From Reticulitermes speratus (Eukaryota; Arthropoda; Insecta; Blattodea; Rhinotermitidae), in the NCBI GenBank assembly GCA_021186555.1, contig JAJKFL010000042.1, forward strand, positions 29,015,521 through 29,079,520: a DNA stretch of 64,000 nucleotides. Reading direction: 5' to 3'. The stretch's first letter is position 1. Every line of letters starts with the position of its first letter. A program made the position numbers and the translations under genes. This document shows positions 1 through 12,300 of the stretch, piece after piece. A model generated the notes under the pieces. The model was not told the DNA's origin. It was given only the letters and a program-made list of their open reading frames with translations, and searched no databases.

Positions 1-1955
1 CACCATCAGTTTTGGTGATCCGAAGTAACATTTATGCCACTCTTTCCTTAATTTATACAAATTTTCTTGTGAGGTTTGTACTCTCAGATCTTTTGTAATG
101 TCCTGTTTTCGGATGTGTCCCCCCTATTGTTTGTTTCAGTTTGTAGGTTACCGTGAAAATGTATCAAAGAAATACGAAAAGAGGGCGTGGACTCTATTCA
201 TCTGGCTCTGGATACGGCTAAGTGGCGGACTGTTGTGAACACGGTAATGAACTTTCAAATGCTATAAAATGCTGGGAGTTTCTTGACTAGCTGAGAAACT
301 GTTAAATTCTCAAGTAGGACTCTGCACTAATTTGGAGCTGAAAATAAACCGTTTAAGTTTGGGCGTCTTACCCAGTAAATGTATGATATCAAATAAGGAT
401 TAATGCACAGTCTATAGCTTAATGGGATAAATTGAGCGGTGTAATAAAATTTGTAGCAATAAATGAGGATAAAGTGAGTGCTACTGGCAGGTAAGCTTTA
501 AGACAAGTTGTGTTTTCATGAGTTCTGTTCGCCGGCGGTTCCTGGATCGTGTGCCTGGCTGCCTGCTCAGCGGGCCGGAACGACTGATAACTAATTACAC
601 TCCGAGTGTAATGGCGGCTTGGACACGCGCCTCCTTTTATAAGCACGATCTGCTACTTGACTCCCGGACATCGTGATGGTATTCGCGACTCGTGGATGGA
701 ACGCGCCCTCCTGCGCATAAAGAACACGACCGTACTGGCTGGACCGCTTTCCTTTCATAACTCCTAAATTTATTGTCGAGTTTGGAGCACTCGTTAAGGC
801 AATGTAAAATTTATAATTGTAAGCTGTTCTGTGTCTATTGGCAAACAACATTGCGCGATAACTGGTGTCCTTTGTCAGTCTGTTTGGTTGAATGTTCCTT
901 GGCATGTCTGAACTCCACCTTTGTTCGAGATATTCTTATAAGAAATAATGCTGCTGAAGTTGTCTCTCACTTAATGATAATGAACACATATTAGCTGTGC
1001 CCTTTCAAACGAAGAACATTCGTCAATCTCCCGAGAGCGGTTCGAACCCATCACCCCAGTGTACGACCAGACACAACCTAGATCACGTGACAGTGTGATG
1101 GGCATGCTTTAACGTTAAAAACTATCCTTAAAACAGATGCTCAGTGCCACAGATCGCCACTTCTGTGGTTGGATACCGCTACCAAATTATTTGATTCAGT
1201 TTTGGTTATTGAGATATATTTGTCTGTTGAGACGATGAGCAGTTTGTCATAAATTTGATGAATCGTTTATGGGTGAACACCATGAAAAACCTAAAGACCC
1301 GGCATAAATCTAATTACAGTGGCATGTCAACTAAGTAATAAGAAACGAGTAAATTATAAGAAGCCATATTGAAGTGGTTACATAATTCGTATGTGGATTC
1401 CCAGATCATTTTTAACGTTCTGAGGTAGGCTACATCAATTCAGCCAAGTACTAGGACCACCTAGTATGTCAAGTAGAAATTGAGCGAATTGAACTCTACA
1501 CATTTATGTCACAAGTAGCTACTTTGGATGCAAAAGGAGTATTGATGTGGGATATCAGCAGTGGCTTTAGCACAGAGTGCCTCAGAACAGATCGGCAATT
1601 CGCCATTCCTCACGATTTTACGGGACGTTAACGCAAATAGGATGCCTGAAGTAACCGTAATACTGTCGTTAACTCGGAATTGGTAGAATTTGATTTCACT
1701 GCATAATTTGTACATATCTCTCTTTCAGTTTTTAGGAACTCAACTTTCTTGCTGCCATTCCAGTTAACCATGGCAACCATTATTTAACAAAACGCCGACG
1801 TCGTGTTTATACGTCAGTAATGGAATCCCATCATTCTAATTCTCATTCACTACCTTAATAACTTATGTGAAATGCACGATTTGTAGCTAAGCTCAGAGAT
1901 AGGGAAAACATATTCCGTATACGTCCACACAACACAGAAATTCGACAACAGATGA
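1..1955. other. Unassigned non-coding stretch
   Basis: No open reading frame here has recognisable protein character. A B-box-like GGTTCGAACC near 1040 hints at a decayed tRNA-derived SINE, but no full head can be made out. Otherwise nothing is seen. Confidence 0.5.
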
Positions 1956-1957
1956 TT

Positions 1958-2445
1958 TCGATCATCAGAAGGCGTCGAAATACACATAATTTCACTCATA
2001 ATTGAGTATCATTGACAGATGTTGTTAAACATCACACGGCCTTGATATGTATATACTTTCACTTGTAAGAGACTCTTTAAGTCGTGTCTCACTGATGGGG
2101 TTAATCATCCGATGGCCTCGATATGTACATACTTTCATCTTAAGAGACTTTGAATACCTGACATGCCAGTAATCATCAGATGGCCACAGTATCTACTATA
2201 AGACAGTTTCGATATGCACGTACTTTGATCTATAAGATAGTGTTTAACACATGCCATTAAATCAGAACCTATGAAATCATCATGCGGCCTCGATGTATAC
2301 GTATTTTCATTTTAACAGATTCTCAATGCCTGACGTATGCTAGTAATCATCACATGGCCTCGGCATGTACATACTTTCATCTATCCGTCTCTCATTGATT
2401 TCTCTGGTTAATAATTATGTATACATGTATATTCACTTCGATAGA
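1958..2445. repeat. Degenerate tandem repeat, about six copies
   Basis: A unit of roughly 75-90 bp recurs imperfectly. Each copy holds a version of ATCATCAGATGGCCTCGATA followed by TGTACATACTTTCATCTTAA. Copies start near 1960, 2030, 2105, 2170, 2278 and 2346. Spacing and sequence have drifted, so this is an old minisatellite. Confidence 0.7.
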
Positions 2446-2534
2446 GAGATGGAAATGAAAGCAGAGATAAAAATGTTGATGACCCGTAGTGCAATAAACT
2501 ATATGAAACTCAATACCTCTTTTTTTACGTTGCG

Positions 2535-2651
2535 TTCACCGTGCGTTTTGATAACATTCAACAATTAAACCAACAAATGCACTTTATTTCTTATATAGGA
2601 TTAATGGACATACTTAAGAAATAAAGTGCATTTGTTGGTTTAATTGTTGAA
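2535..2651. repeat. Hairpin repeat with 37-bp perfect arms
   Basis: Arms 2557-2593 and 2615-2651 are exact reverse complements separated by 21 bp. The box TTCACCGTGCGTT lies just upstream. The same box and the ACCAACAAATGCAC-like arm core recur at 8.97, 9.28, 16.59 and 54.63 kb, so this is a member of a dispersed family. Confidence 0.8.
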
Positions 2652-3430
2652 AATTGAATCAATACCTCTTGTCTGTTGCACTCAAAATTGAAGGCAACTG
2701 TATAAGAGGCGGAGTCAGTAGTTGCGCGATGTAAGCTGCGTACCGAGAATCGTAGGGTTGCTGTTAGGAATTCTACTCCAGACTAACGGTAAGCTTATCA
2801 GTGTCTGTCGAAGCCCTGCGATGGACCGGCATGCTGTCGAATGCCTTTGGGATCCATTACTGCTCGACAGGCCGTGTGATACGTGAGCACTGTACGGTTC
2901 ATTTTGTGTCGCATGAGGACGCAGTGGCTGTGGATGTTGGGACTTGGAGGATGAGGTGAAGCACTCTTCAGGTTTCATGCACTCCCTAGTGTTGGCACTG
3001 AGGGAATGCACGAAGACGTAAACAGAACTTGTTTCCGACTAGGTTTTTAACCACAGAACTCATAAGTGTAGCAAGTGCGACACAGCGACGTCTCTTGAAA
3101 TAGGGGCGCTGACTGAACAGGGTTCACACCTGCTGGCGACGAATCTGCAGATTTCATTCTATTTTACGGGGATTAATTTTGGACAACACGAATCGAAGAC
3201 TCTGTACTTCTTTAACCCTATAAAGATAGCCTTCATCCAAATTGTGTATGAAAATTAGTCCTTAACTCACAGAGAGAACGGTCCATGCCCATTACAAAAA
3301 CCAAGTCCCTGGCTGTAATTAGCGCTCTACTAGTGGTTATACAGGAAAATAATCGTTGTTATGACACATATGTATCATGAATTTCAGTGCAGTAAGAAAA
3401 TAGACGAGCCATATATACCGCATTATTTCA
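2652..3430. other. Unassigned non-coding stretch
   Basis: Only short reading frames without recognisable motifs are present. No repeat or RNA gene is recognised. Confidence 0.5.
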
Positions 3431-3440
3431 TTTTTTGCTT

Positions 3441-3490
3441 TCTGTCCGACATGTTTCGGTTTTATTCAGCCATAATCAGGGATACCTGTT
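3441..3490 (-). repeat. Decayed hammerhead-like motif
   Basis: On the minus strand the order is CTGATTA, a weak hairpin, then GAAACATGTC followed by GGAC. This is the hammerhead layout with one core change (CTGATTA instead of CTGATGA) and a weakened helix II. It is probably an inactive copy of the family seen best at 43.2 and 54.7 kb. Confidence 0.45.
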
Positions 3491-3699
3491 GACAGCTGTA
3501 TAAAACCGTAACATGAAGCATTGTACGTGTAAATTGGAAAAAAAAGTTTATGATGTCGGTTTATTTTCTTACGGAAATAATAGCTGTTTATTGTTGGAAT
3601 CATACTAAACACGTAAATACATCGTGTTGGCAAACTGCAGAGTTTCTTACTGTTGTAGCAATTATTAATAAAGGGGTGTATGATATTTCTGTCACACTG

Positions 3700-3962
3700 C
3701 ACTTATTTTTTTCCTATGGCTCGACAGTCCCTGGGGAGCCTAGGCCTCCTCATTTTTCGAGGTTTCGCGATCACACACTTTAGACACACCACACTCGGTA
3801 GGACTCCTCTGGATGAGTGAACAGCCCGTCGCAGAGACCTCTACCTGAAAACACACAACACTCACATCCATGCCTCCGGCGGGATTCGAACCCACAATCC
3901 CAGCAAGCGAGCGGCCGTAAACTCACGCCTTAGACCGCGCGACCACCGGGATCGGCCACACT
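3700..3962 (-). mobile_element. tRNA-derived SINE, minus strand
   Basis: Read on the minus strand from about 3960, the sequence has a Pol III A-box-like segment (GGTCGCGCGGTCTAAGGCG) and a canonical B box (GGGTTCGAATCCCGCC), spaced as in a tRNA. A unique SINE body continues down to about 3700. No clear target-site duplication was seen. Confidence 0.75.
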
Positions 3963-4514
3963 GTACTTATACGTCAGTATAATTTCAGAATTGTACGATT
4001 AAGTTTGAATCGTGCTGTGCGCAATTCAGTATAAAAAATAACATTTCTATCTACCTACAAGTAGGGTAATGGCATGCAATTTATTAGGGTCTATTTAAGC
4101 CTCCCGCGTACAGTTAGATCGAGATATGGAAGTATGTGTACGTGCGCTACCCGAAAGCAACCCCCCTTCCCGTGCCCCGTCGTCCGTCCACTGTCGGCTT
4201 TATCATGCGTTTTCGCTTTGAACAAACAGAAAAGTATAATCTTGAGCAAACATCAGTTAGAGCTGTGTTCTGTACTGCCCAGCTGGACTTGGAGCAAATA
4301 AATCTTCATTTCTCCTAACCTTTTTACAGCAGGATGAACGTAATTAATCAAGCCCTTTTTGCCCCATGACAATTCATTTACTGCATTAACTGGAACAATT
4401 GAGTTGTACAACGTAGAGTGACAAAAACAGTGACATTCTTAAATCTCCCTATACAGACGTTTTTTACTGAACTGGTAATAACTTCATTGCATGCAAAAAT
4501 AAAAGTCACAACTG

Positions 4515-4632
4515 CCCCCCCCCCCCCCCCCCCGCCGCGAATTTCTGGCTTTATTGGGTGCTTATTTAATGTGTTTATTTTACAGTTCAGTATTAGTTGG
4601 ACGACCATACGGTTTTATGGGGGGGGGGGGGG
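4515..4632. repeat. 19-base C run and 14-base G run
   Basis: An uninterrupted C run occupies 4515-4533 and a G run 4619-4632, facing each other about 85 bp apart. Several short antiparallel reading frames here are artefacts of these runs. Confidence 0.9.
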
Positions 4633-4805
4633 TCTTGAGCCCTCCAGTTTGTAGGCATCATAAAACGAAGAATTGTGCAGCCGGAGCGTACAGCTGATTT
4701 CTGAACACCCATCTTGTGTAGAGGTTAAGAATGAACATGGCTTTATCTGTACTCTCCCTAATGTCTTCGTTGTATGGTGGTTATATGCTCACGACAATTA
4801 CTAAC

Positions 4806-5341
4806 CCAGGGGTTGGCGAACTACGGCCCGCGGACCGAAAGCTGCTGTAGAAAATTTCACCCTACCCGCGCGGATATTCAAATATTTTCAGTAATTTCGG
4901 CTGAATATATGCTACAGTAGGCCCGCTCAACCCATGGTGCCTGCGACACAGTTTTTTGTTGCCCGTGGAGATACTGGAAATGAGAAAACTTCTTTTAACC
5001 CCTTCCCTGGTAAAGCAGGGATAGAACACCAGAGCAATTTTGAAACCTTACGAGCTGGAGACATACATTACAATACTAATTCATTTTGTAAAAAAATGTG
5101 ATATAAATAGCGATACTGTAGCCGAGGATGTGAATTTCAATTTTTTTAATAAAATTATGTCATTATTATCAGTATATTTTATTGCACACGCCACATGAAA
5201 TTCACAGGTATAATTACACACAATTACACGTGCAATTATTATTCTTCATTTCGTGTATTGAATTTAATGTTACCCGCATGCGGACGAAATTTTTTCCGAA
5301 GTTGCCCGCACCACATAAAATGATGAGCAGGCCTTTGCTGC
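4806..5341. mobile_element. Probable hAT-type MITE remnant
   Basis: The left edge reads AGGGGTTGGCGAACTACGGC, a form typical of non-autonomous hAT ends. A GC-rich segment with GTTGCCCGCA and GCAGGCCTTTGCTGCGG lies near 5305-5341 and may be the decayed right end. There is no coding capacity. Exact ends and an 8-bp duplication could not be established. Confidence 0.4.
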
Positions 5342-5431
5342 GGTAGGCTATAGATAAGGACACAAAGACAAATACATTAAATCAAGATTTAGTTAGGAAA
5401 TCATGTTTTGTTTCGCTAGTAATTCTACCAG

Positions 5432-5695
5432 CGGAGAGGGGTTAGCGTAGTCGGTATAGTAAATAGGATACGGGCTGGAAGATACGGGGTACAGATCCCG
5501 GCAGGGGCAAGAGGCTCTTCTCCAAGAACGTCCAGAACGGCTCTGGAGCCTACCCAGGTAACGATGGTTCTTTCCCCGGGGTAAAGTGGTTGGGGCGTGA
5601 GGCTAACCATCGTATGGAGTGCCGAGGTTAAGAATCAGTGGAGTTATACCTCAACTCGCCATTTATGATTTCGTGGACTATACAGGGACAACATT
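5432..5695 (+). mobile_element. tRNA-derived SINE, plus strand
   Basis: A tRNA-like head runs from GGGGTTAGCGTAGTCGGTAT (A-box region) to GGTACAGATCCCGGC (a decayed B box). A body containing GGAGCCTACCCAGGTAACG follows, ending near the poorly defined 3' edge around 5695. It has the same general architecture as the SINEs at 3.7 and 7.1 kb but a different body. Confidence 0.6.
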
Positions 5696-6654
5696 ACAGG
5701 TCCACTACTCTTATTTGCTGCACCTCCCACACGGTGTGAGATAATTCTCGTATTTTTCAGCACAGAGAAAAAAGTACTAAATCATTGTGAATATGTGGTA
5801 TTGTAACAGTTTTTGACCAAGGACATTTCCTGCTAATCTCTTCAACTTTAAACGCATCCGATCCCGGCCGGTGGGCGTGGCGGTATTTCCCACTCTTACG
5901 CTAGACTTAACTATTTGAAGGTAACTAAAAAGATCTGTTCGATACGAACAACTTAAGACTTATGGCTATATGTCTGCAAGCTCGAGCAGACGATCTCGAA
6001 TTTGCTGAAAAAGTCTAACAATATAAGAAGCGGAAGGATATTCTGGGGTCACTTGCGTGAATTTTAAGTCGAAGTCGAAATTCATCATTTGGGAGAGAGT
6101 CTCTGTTCCAATGTTAACGAATGGTGTGATGATGGAAAAAGGTCCCTGTAACATTGAATTTCGAATCAGAAATGATGCATTTTGTAAGCAGAGAATATTT
6201 TATTACCTATAGTCACTGTGTAAACTTCAGGTATTAAGAGGGTAATGAAGATTTGGGTAGATGTAAATCGCAAGAGATGCAAAGTAGTTTTGCGATCACG
6301 CTGTACTTGTTTTGTGTCACTTGTAGAGAGGTATATGTTGGTACTATTTGTTATGCAGTCTGCCTATTGTACGCTCCACCAGTAAAGCCGGGCCGCCCTG
6401 AAGTTCACTTTACGTCTGCGCCGTCTAGAAATGTCACTGCTATCTTGCATCCATCTTTTTAGAACAATGCGCATGTTATCAGTCTGTGAAGCACGTGGAC
6501 TGTAGTTCACAAAATATTATTTTGGACGTTGAATTGTGGACGAAATTGTTTAAACCCTGTGAAACGTTTCTCAAGGCTCAGATTTAAATTTGTTAGGATA
6601 AAATAAAAAATTCTGTATTCTGGTATTACGTTTTGCAATAGCGTAGAGCAATAG

Positions 6655-7000
6655 TGTTCAAACTGTGTTCCCGCTAAGTTCTGGGGTTCCGCATGCGAAT
6701 TTTGGGGTTCCACTAGCATATGACCTTTGTTCGAAAACTGATAAATATAGTTTTGATATATTAATTGAAAATATTTATTTTCCTCCCCATCTTTGTTCTT
6801 AATAGGCATTGGTTCCCTTATTACTGTATATCAGGTATAGTGAAATTTTTGTTTTTCTTAAATATGCTTAAATATTTTGTTTTTAATATAAAGTTCTTGT
6901 TTTAAAAAGTTGTATTTTATTTTTGCACTCAAATTATACTTTTCTTTACATGGGTTCTGCGGAAATTCAGATTTACTCACAAGGGTATCGCAGATATTAA
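6655..7000. mobile_element. Possible MITE fragment
   Basis: AGTGTTCAAACTGTGTTCCC with two GGGGTTCC repeats on the left, and GGGTTCTGCGGAAATTCAG on the right, resemble the imperfect ends of a hAT-like MITE around an AT-rich middle. The ends are too decayed to define. Confidence 0.3.
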
Positions 7001-7024
7001 GTCTGAAGATCAATGGCGTGGAAA

Positions 7025-7440
7025 ATCAGTGCAGCGATTAAGCGCCGTATTCGTATTAGAGTGGTTCCCCGGTTCGAATGCCTACTAGAACCCTGACTAA
7101 AGTTTCATTATTTTTCTTCATTTTTCCAGATTTTTGTTTACGCGGTGGCACAGTTCGTTGAGGCAGTGCGCTACAAGCCGGAAGGTCGCGGGTTCGACTC
7201 CCGATGTGGTAATGGGGATTTTGAATTGACTTCATCCTTCCGGCCGCACTGGGGGCCCTGGGGTCGACTCAGCCTCTAACAGAAATGAGTACCAGGAATA
7301 CTTCCTGGGGGTAAAGGTGGCCGGTGCTTATGGCTGACTACTTTACCACCTTCAAGTGCCGATTGTTTTGAAATCTGGGAGCCTCGACCTCCTGGATCCC
7401 TAAGGGCCTCTCCAGGCTTTACGTTTTTCTATCTGGATAC
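7025..7440 (+). mobile_element. SINE(s) with two tRNA-like heads
   Basis: A first head at about 7027-7085 carries GTGCAGCGATTAAGCGCC and CCGGTTCGAATGCC. A second, better head at 7139-7220 carries GGCACAGTTCGTTGAGGCAG and GCGGGTTCGACTCCCG. The body after the second (TCGACTCAGCCTCTAACAG ... GGAGCCTCGACCTCCTG) recurs inverted at 14318-14528, showing a dispersed SINE family. Confidence 0.75.
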
Positions 7441-7788
7441 ACCGACAGCTCTGAAACCGTATGTTTTAGTCTCTCTACGTTTTTCTGCCGACAGTATATT
7501 GTTCTATAATGTGATGTCTTATCACCTTACCAGATCTAGGATCTGGCATTAGTTACATGCCACTGCATGTTACAGCGTCACGCAACTCACGCAGGCTCTG
7601 CTGGATAGTTCAAAGAGGCACTTTAGCCTTCAGCTCAGGGACACATCATGGACACAAGACAGATTTACAAGGAACTGATGCCGACCCGCACAGTCTCACG
7701 CGGGTCACACTCTGGGTTCTTGAGTTGGAATAACGCGTTTATATATTAGGTTTCCAGAATTGCTAGCCTTCCTATTTCTGCAATATGC

Positions 7789-7802
7789 GGGGGGGGGGGG
7801 GG
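7789..7802. repeat. 14-base G run
   Basis: An uninterrupted run of G on the plus strand. It is one of six runs of 14 or more G or C in the window. Confidence 0.9.
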
Positions 7803-7925
7803 TCCCAAGACAGATGTAACATATGTTTGTGGTGTGCACTTAATACATAGTGTTACTGAAGCAGGCTGAGATGGACAGGGCGAATAAACTGGAAAACTGA
7901 TGAGGTACAATGCTAAAATGCGTAT

Positions 7926-8441
7926 CAGTGGTATTCAACCTTTTTTGTTCGCGTACCCCCACATATAATTTCTCTTCAACTTTGTACCCCCAAAGTTGTT
8001 GGTGCATAATTCAAGTTATACATAGTCAATAATCTACATCTAAAATAAGTTAAATAAATTACATAAAAAATCATGTATTAAATAAGTTTTAAATTAAAAA
8101 AGGAGAATAAAGCTATGAAATAAATATATTATTGCCTATCATATAAAAATTAATAAAGGAACAAAGGTATTTTAGCAAAGCAAAATTATATGCACTATGT
8201 GGAACAAAATGAAAGTAGCCGCCCAGATAAGAATCACATAAAGTAGGGAGAGACAAAAAATTGCGCTTCCAAATCGCATGTCCTTACGTCCGGGTCTCTT
8301 GTGGCTAACCCTAAATCTGGCCCTTATGATTCAGTGTTTGTCATGAAATAATATATTTATCTTTTTTTTAAATTTCACTTACCCCCTAAGATGTCTTCGC
8401 GTACCCCCAGGGGTACGCGTACCCCAGGTTGAATACCACTG
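7926..8441. mobile_element. hAT-like MITE, 516 bp
   Basis: The outer ends are inverted: CAGTGGTATTCAACCTTTTT at the left, and its counterpart GGTTGAATACCACTG at the right. Both inner flanks carry GCGTACCCC. The interior is AT-rich and non-coding. CAGTGGT...CAACC termini are typical of hAT non-autonomous elements. The 8 bases on each side (ATGCGTAT and ATCGAGGT) do not match as a target duplication. Confidence 0.7.
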
Positions 8442-8961
8442 ATCGAGGTTGTGCTCTCAAATGGCTGTCCGTACGAGACAGTGATGGAACGCGTTTTGTA
8501 AAAGTAATATTACCATCAATTTACTTCAGCGTTTCAGAATCTTAATTCAAGGTACATGATCATTCTAACTATAAAAATTTTAGTACTGACATGGTTTACG
8601 CATTCTCAGTGCTCATGATTGTACTCTGACCACCATCTGAGGCTCATGTGTTGCCAGCTGCTTGTTTGTTTTACTTGCGAGGTCTGTTCCATTGTCAGGA
8701 TATTCCTGGTTCTGCTATGACCGTTTGAGCCTGTGACAGAACGTATCGCCGGCGTCTGATACGTGCTGCCAGATCTGTCGTTTTTACCTGCTCAGTATCG
8801 CGATGTTGTTGCCTGTGTTCTGACCACTTCAGCTCATACGTTTCACCCACGAATGCTCGAATGAAGATTGTCACCTCGCTAGACTCTTGTTACCGGTCTA
8901 CGCCACACACACAGATGAGGCTAGGAGTTATCAGAACCCAGCGAAACTATTTTTTTCCGAT

Positions 8962-9060
8962 CTTTAATCTTAATTCACCGTGCATTTTCATTATTTAAAA
9001 ATAAACACCAACAAAATGCACAACTTTCAAGGCGCAGACCAGCTCCTTATATCATGATAC
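8962..9060. repeat. Half-copy of the palindromic repeat
   Basis: This 99-bp segment is repeated nearly exactly at 9264-9362. It begins TCTTTAATCTTAATTCACCG and ends at ATATCATGATA, the dyad centre of the second copy, so only one arm is present here. Confidence 0.85.
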
Positions 9061-9263
9061 TTTTAATTCTGTGTTTGGTTGCAGCGTTTTTGGTTTTATA
9101 ACTCCTTTCGTTGTTTCCACTTATTTTTATGTCAACATAGGAAGGGTGTGAGTTGTTCGGACCTGCATATCTTATTAAACCAGATTGCCGCATTTGATTT
9201 TAGTAATTTTGTCTTGATGTTCTTGTATCGATGCACTAATTCTGCCTGTTTGGCATTCACAAT

Positions 9264-9412
9264 CTTTAATCTTAATTCACCGTGCATTTTCATTATTTAA
9301 AAATAAACACCAACAAAATGCACAACTTTCAAGGCGCAGACCAGCTCCTTATATCATGATATAAGGAGCTGGTCTGCGCCTTGAAAGTTGTGCATTTTGT
9401 TGGTGTTTATTT
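9264..9412. repeat. Perfect 112-bp palindrome with leader
   Basis: Bases 9301-9356 and 9357-9412 are exact reverse complements with no spacer (centre TCATGA). The leader from 9264 contains the TTCACCGTGCATT box also found at 2.5, 8.97, 16.59 and 54.63 kb. A spacer-free palindrome this long is unusual in assembled DNA. Confidence 0.95.
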
Positions 9413-12187
9413 GTAAATATTTTTTCCGAGTTCCGAAGTACGTTTAAGTCATATTTATTTACTCCCTTGCTACACTCTGAAGCTTTTTAAGTGCATATTA
9501 GGATCCGTGTACATTTAGAATACAACTTCAGGAATATATTTCTCATATACACCCATGAAACAAAGCCATTAACGAATCTAAGAATCAGTCGAACGATATT
9601 AAACTAATCAGCAGCCTTACAGAATGAAGAAAACTGGAACGATTCGAGAAGCTGCAGTCCACAGTCAATCCATAAAAGGTTCTTGGCGAATAGGTGTGCG
9701 CCAACGAATGAAACCGTGCCTCGAACGTCATGTTTCGTAATTGCAATTAAGTTTTATGTTTCCTGAAGGCATGTCGAAGAGAAACAAAACACCAAAGTTA
9801 CTAAACGAAGCCAAGCCTCATAGAAATATATAACAAAGAAAATACGTAGATGAACACAAAACAACAGTTGTTAACGGATCCAGATTGTTGCGCTAACAGA
9901 TTCCTACAATTAAACAGAAAATCGATTTTCTTCTTACCAAAAGAATTGTGTTATGAGTGTACAGAAAACTGCAATCCAAGTCCAGCAGCGTTCCCACTTT
10001 CCATATGATTACATTCTCGTACACACTGAGCTTATTCGTCAGATGTAAGTATCACTAACTGCATAACAGCATTTAAAAGTCACGCATGGGAAATGCTTTT
10101 CTTCGTACTCAAATTATTCAGCCGTCACCAGTTATCTCCTTTTGGATGTGGCGGAAGCTCTCTATGCGCATCAACACTGTGGCATCAAGACATGTAAGTG
10201 GCACGATGTAGAGGTCTGAATATTCAGTACCAATATGATACGGGACTCAGAGGCTGTTTGTTCTTGACTTGACGACGGACTCATTCCAGTAACTGAATGC
10301 CGCCCCTTGGCTGTGCAAACAGCCTTTACCACAAATCATCTAGCATGGCCGTTACTACTGAACAACCTTTGTAATCTTTTCTTCTCCCGAAAGGAAAGGA
10401 CTATGCCTGCAGTCGATCTGCACTTATAATACTGTAACTGTAACCGTAACCGTCAAGTCTTTGTAGGAAAGGCCGTCCGTTTGACGTAAACCCGATGCTA
10501 CAGTGTTAAATTCTGCACCTTCAACTTTTGTCGGACAGCCCAGTCTGTGTAGTGACTAGGCTGCGGGCTGTAAGGTCGGGGAGTCGTGGATGGATTGCCG
10601 GAAGTGAGTAAACTATTTTTCTGTTCTAAGTCTCCGACCGGCTCCGGGGAATAGGAGCTGTCTCCCAGGGGGCGTGGGCGTGGACGTGGACGTACGCATA
10701 CCTCCAATTCTCCGTATGCCTTAATGGTTTGATGTTTAATTAAGGACAAGGGCAAGTTTGACGTTCAGCTATAGATAATAAGATTGCTCTGTTGGTAGAA
10801 CCGTCATCGGGTTCCGTGTGGTAATTGATAATGGCGCGGTTTTTTTCTGTTTGGTGTTTCTGCCCAGAAATGAAGACTCACGATCTCCGCAATCAGTGAA
10901 GCCATGTTGTGCTGACGTTCGTATGTTTTATTTGAAATGTGTATTCGTACTGTCAGTTATTCAAGCTAAATATTTCCCATGGGTGTGTACAAACGTCTCA
11001 TCTCTTTCGTTCTTTTGTTTCAGGTAAGTGTAGCCGCGAACGCCAGCCTGTCGGGTCGGTGGCACGAGATTCTGTCGGTAAGGCATCCGTGATTCTTGTC
11101 GCTACTCTCTATTACTCCACGGCGCTGGGGGGGGGGGGGGGGAGAGGTCGCTAGCGTGGATTGTTACATATTGCCGCAAAGGAGTATAATTGCCCAGGTA
11201 TTTACGAATCCATTACTGATTATAAAATGAGCGGAGCAAGTAACACGCCTGAAAAAACAGGAAAGGAGTGTAAGAATTTGATAAGAGATCATGTTATTGA
11301 ACAGCGGGGGGGGGGGGGGGGGCGCTTAATCGCGAGAATAATATTAAAAATTACAGTACGTAAGTTGGCTGTGAAAATTTGAACTGGAATAAACTGTCCC
11401 TGAATAATGGTCAGTGTCCAACTTTTGTGATCATTATTATGGACTGTCATATTAAAAAATTATGACAGTTGTTTGCCCATGAAACATAGATTTAGGTTTT
11501 GATTCGTTATTATAACACGAAAATAAGTTACAGTATCTTTACCGTTTTTAGAACCTTTTCTTATATATGACCCCACTCACCGGCACGGCGTACGAGGCGT
11601 GCTAAGTCTACAGGTGCGTCTGGTTATTTGACGTGTTTAATCTTAAAATAAACAAACATTACTTTCAGATGTCTGGATATAAGCTCTTTAAGTAGTAGGT
11701 GTTTAGGTCATGTACTGAGGGCGAGCCTGCAGGACAAACTTTCATGTACCGACTGCTGAGGAGTGTGGCCGTGTTTAAGTGCCTGGGGAAGAGCGATATA
11801 GTATTGTATATTAAAACAAAATAATATGCTAATCGCACAGAAAGTGTGCTACCTGCTCGACTTGATGATCACTGATGCTAAGTTGCAGAAGATCACGTAT
11901 TTAATATTTCGTGTGTTACGAATACTGTAGATCGGCCAAGTTGCGGTGCTGAAACTCGTCGAGTTTGTCGACGATATCTAAGCTAAAAAGATAAATTATG
12001 AACACTGCGGTAAGAATTGTTAGTGCAAAAGTGAAGAGTATTGTTAATTTTTGTACCGGAAATTTTGCACAAAATTACAACACTAACATATCTACTATAA
12101 TTATTGAAGTTTCGTTAGTATTTCTTCAGGAGTTGTCGTTTCAAAAGGAGAGTAGTTAAATGTAAGATATCCCCGTTGGCGTATCGA
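9413..12187. other. Mostly unassigned; two long G runs
   Basis: G runs lie at 11127-11142 (16) and 11306-11322 (17). A GC-rich patch at about 10530-10700 with GTAGTGACTAGGCTGCGGGC may be a decayed SINE. No gene-like reading frame is seen. The glycine-rich frames at 10939-11382 come from the G runs. Confidence 0.5.
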
Positions 12188-12240
12188 TCATTCGTATATA
12201 CCTTATTTAATTCTACAATCGGATCCAACAAGTCGTTCGA

Positions 12241-12300
12241 CATGCGTTTTATTGACAGCTAGTTTCGGCTCATAGAAGAGCCATCATCAGGCCATAACAA
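12241..12300 (-). ncRNA. Hammerhead-like motif, left foldback arm
   Basis: On the minus strand: CTGATGA, helix II GGCTC/GAGCC with a six-base loop, GAAAC, TAGCT, GTC. The core boxes are complete. Helix I is weak: only short UUAU/AUAA-type and GUU/AAC pairings can be drawn. One extra U lies between the first core box and helix II, as in every copy in this window. Confidence 0.55.

Noticed and set aside
4418-4654. Antiparallel Pro-rich and Gly-rich frames
   Set aside because: They exist only because of the C and G runs.
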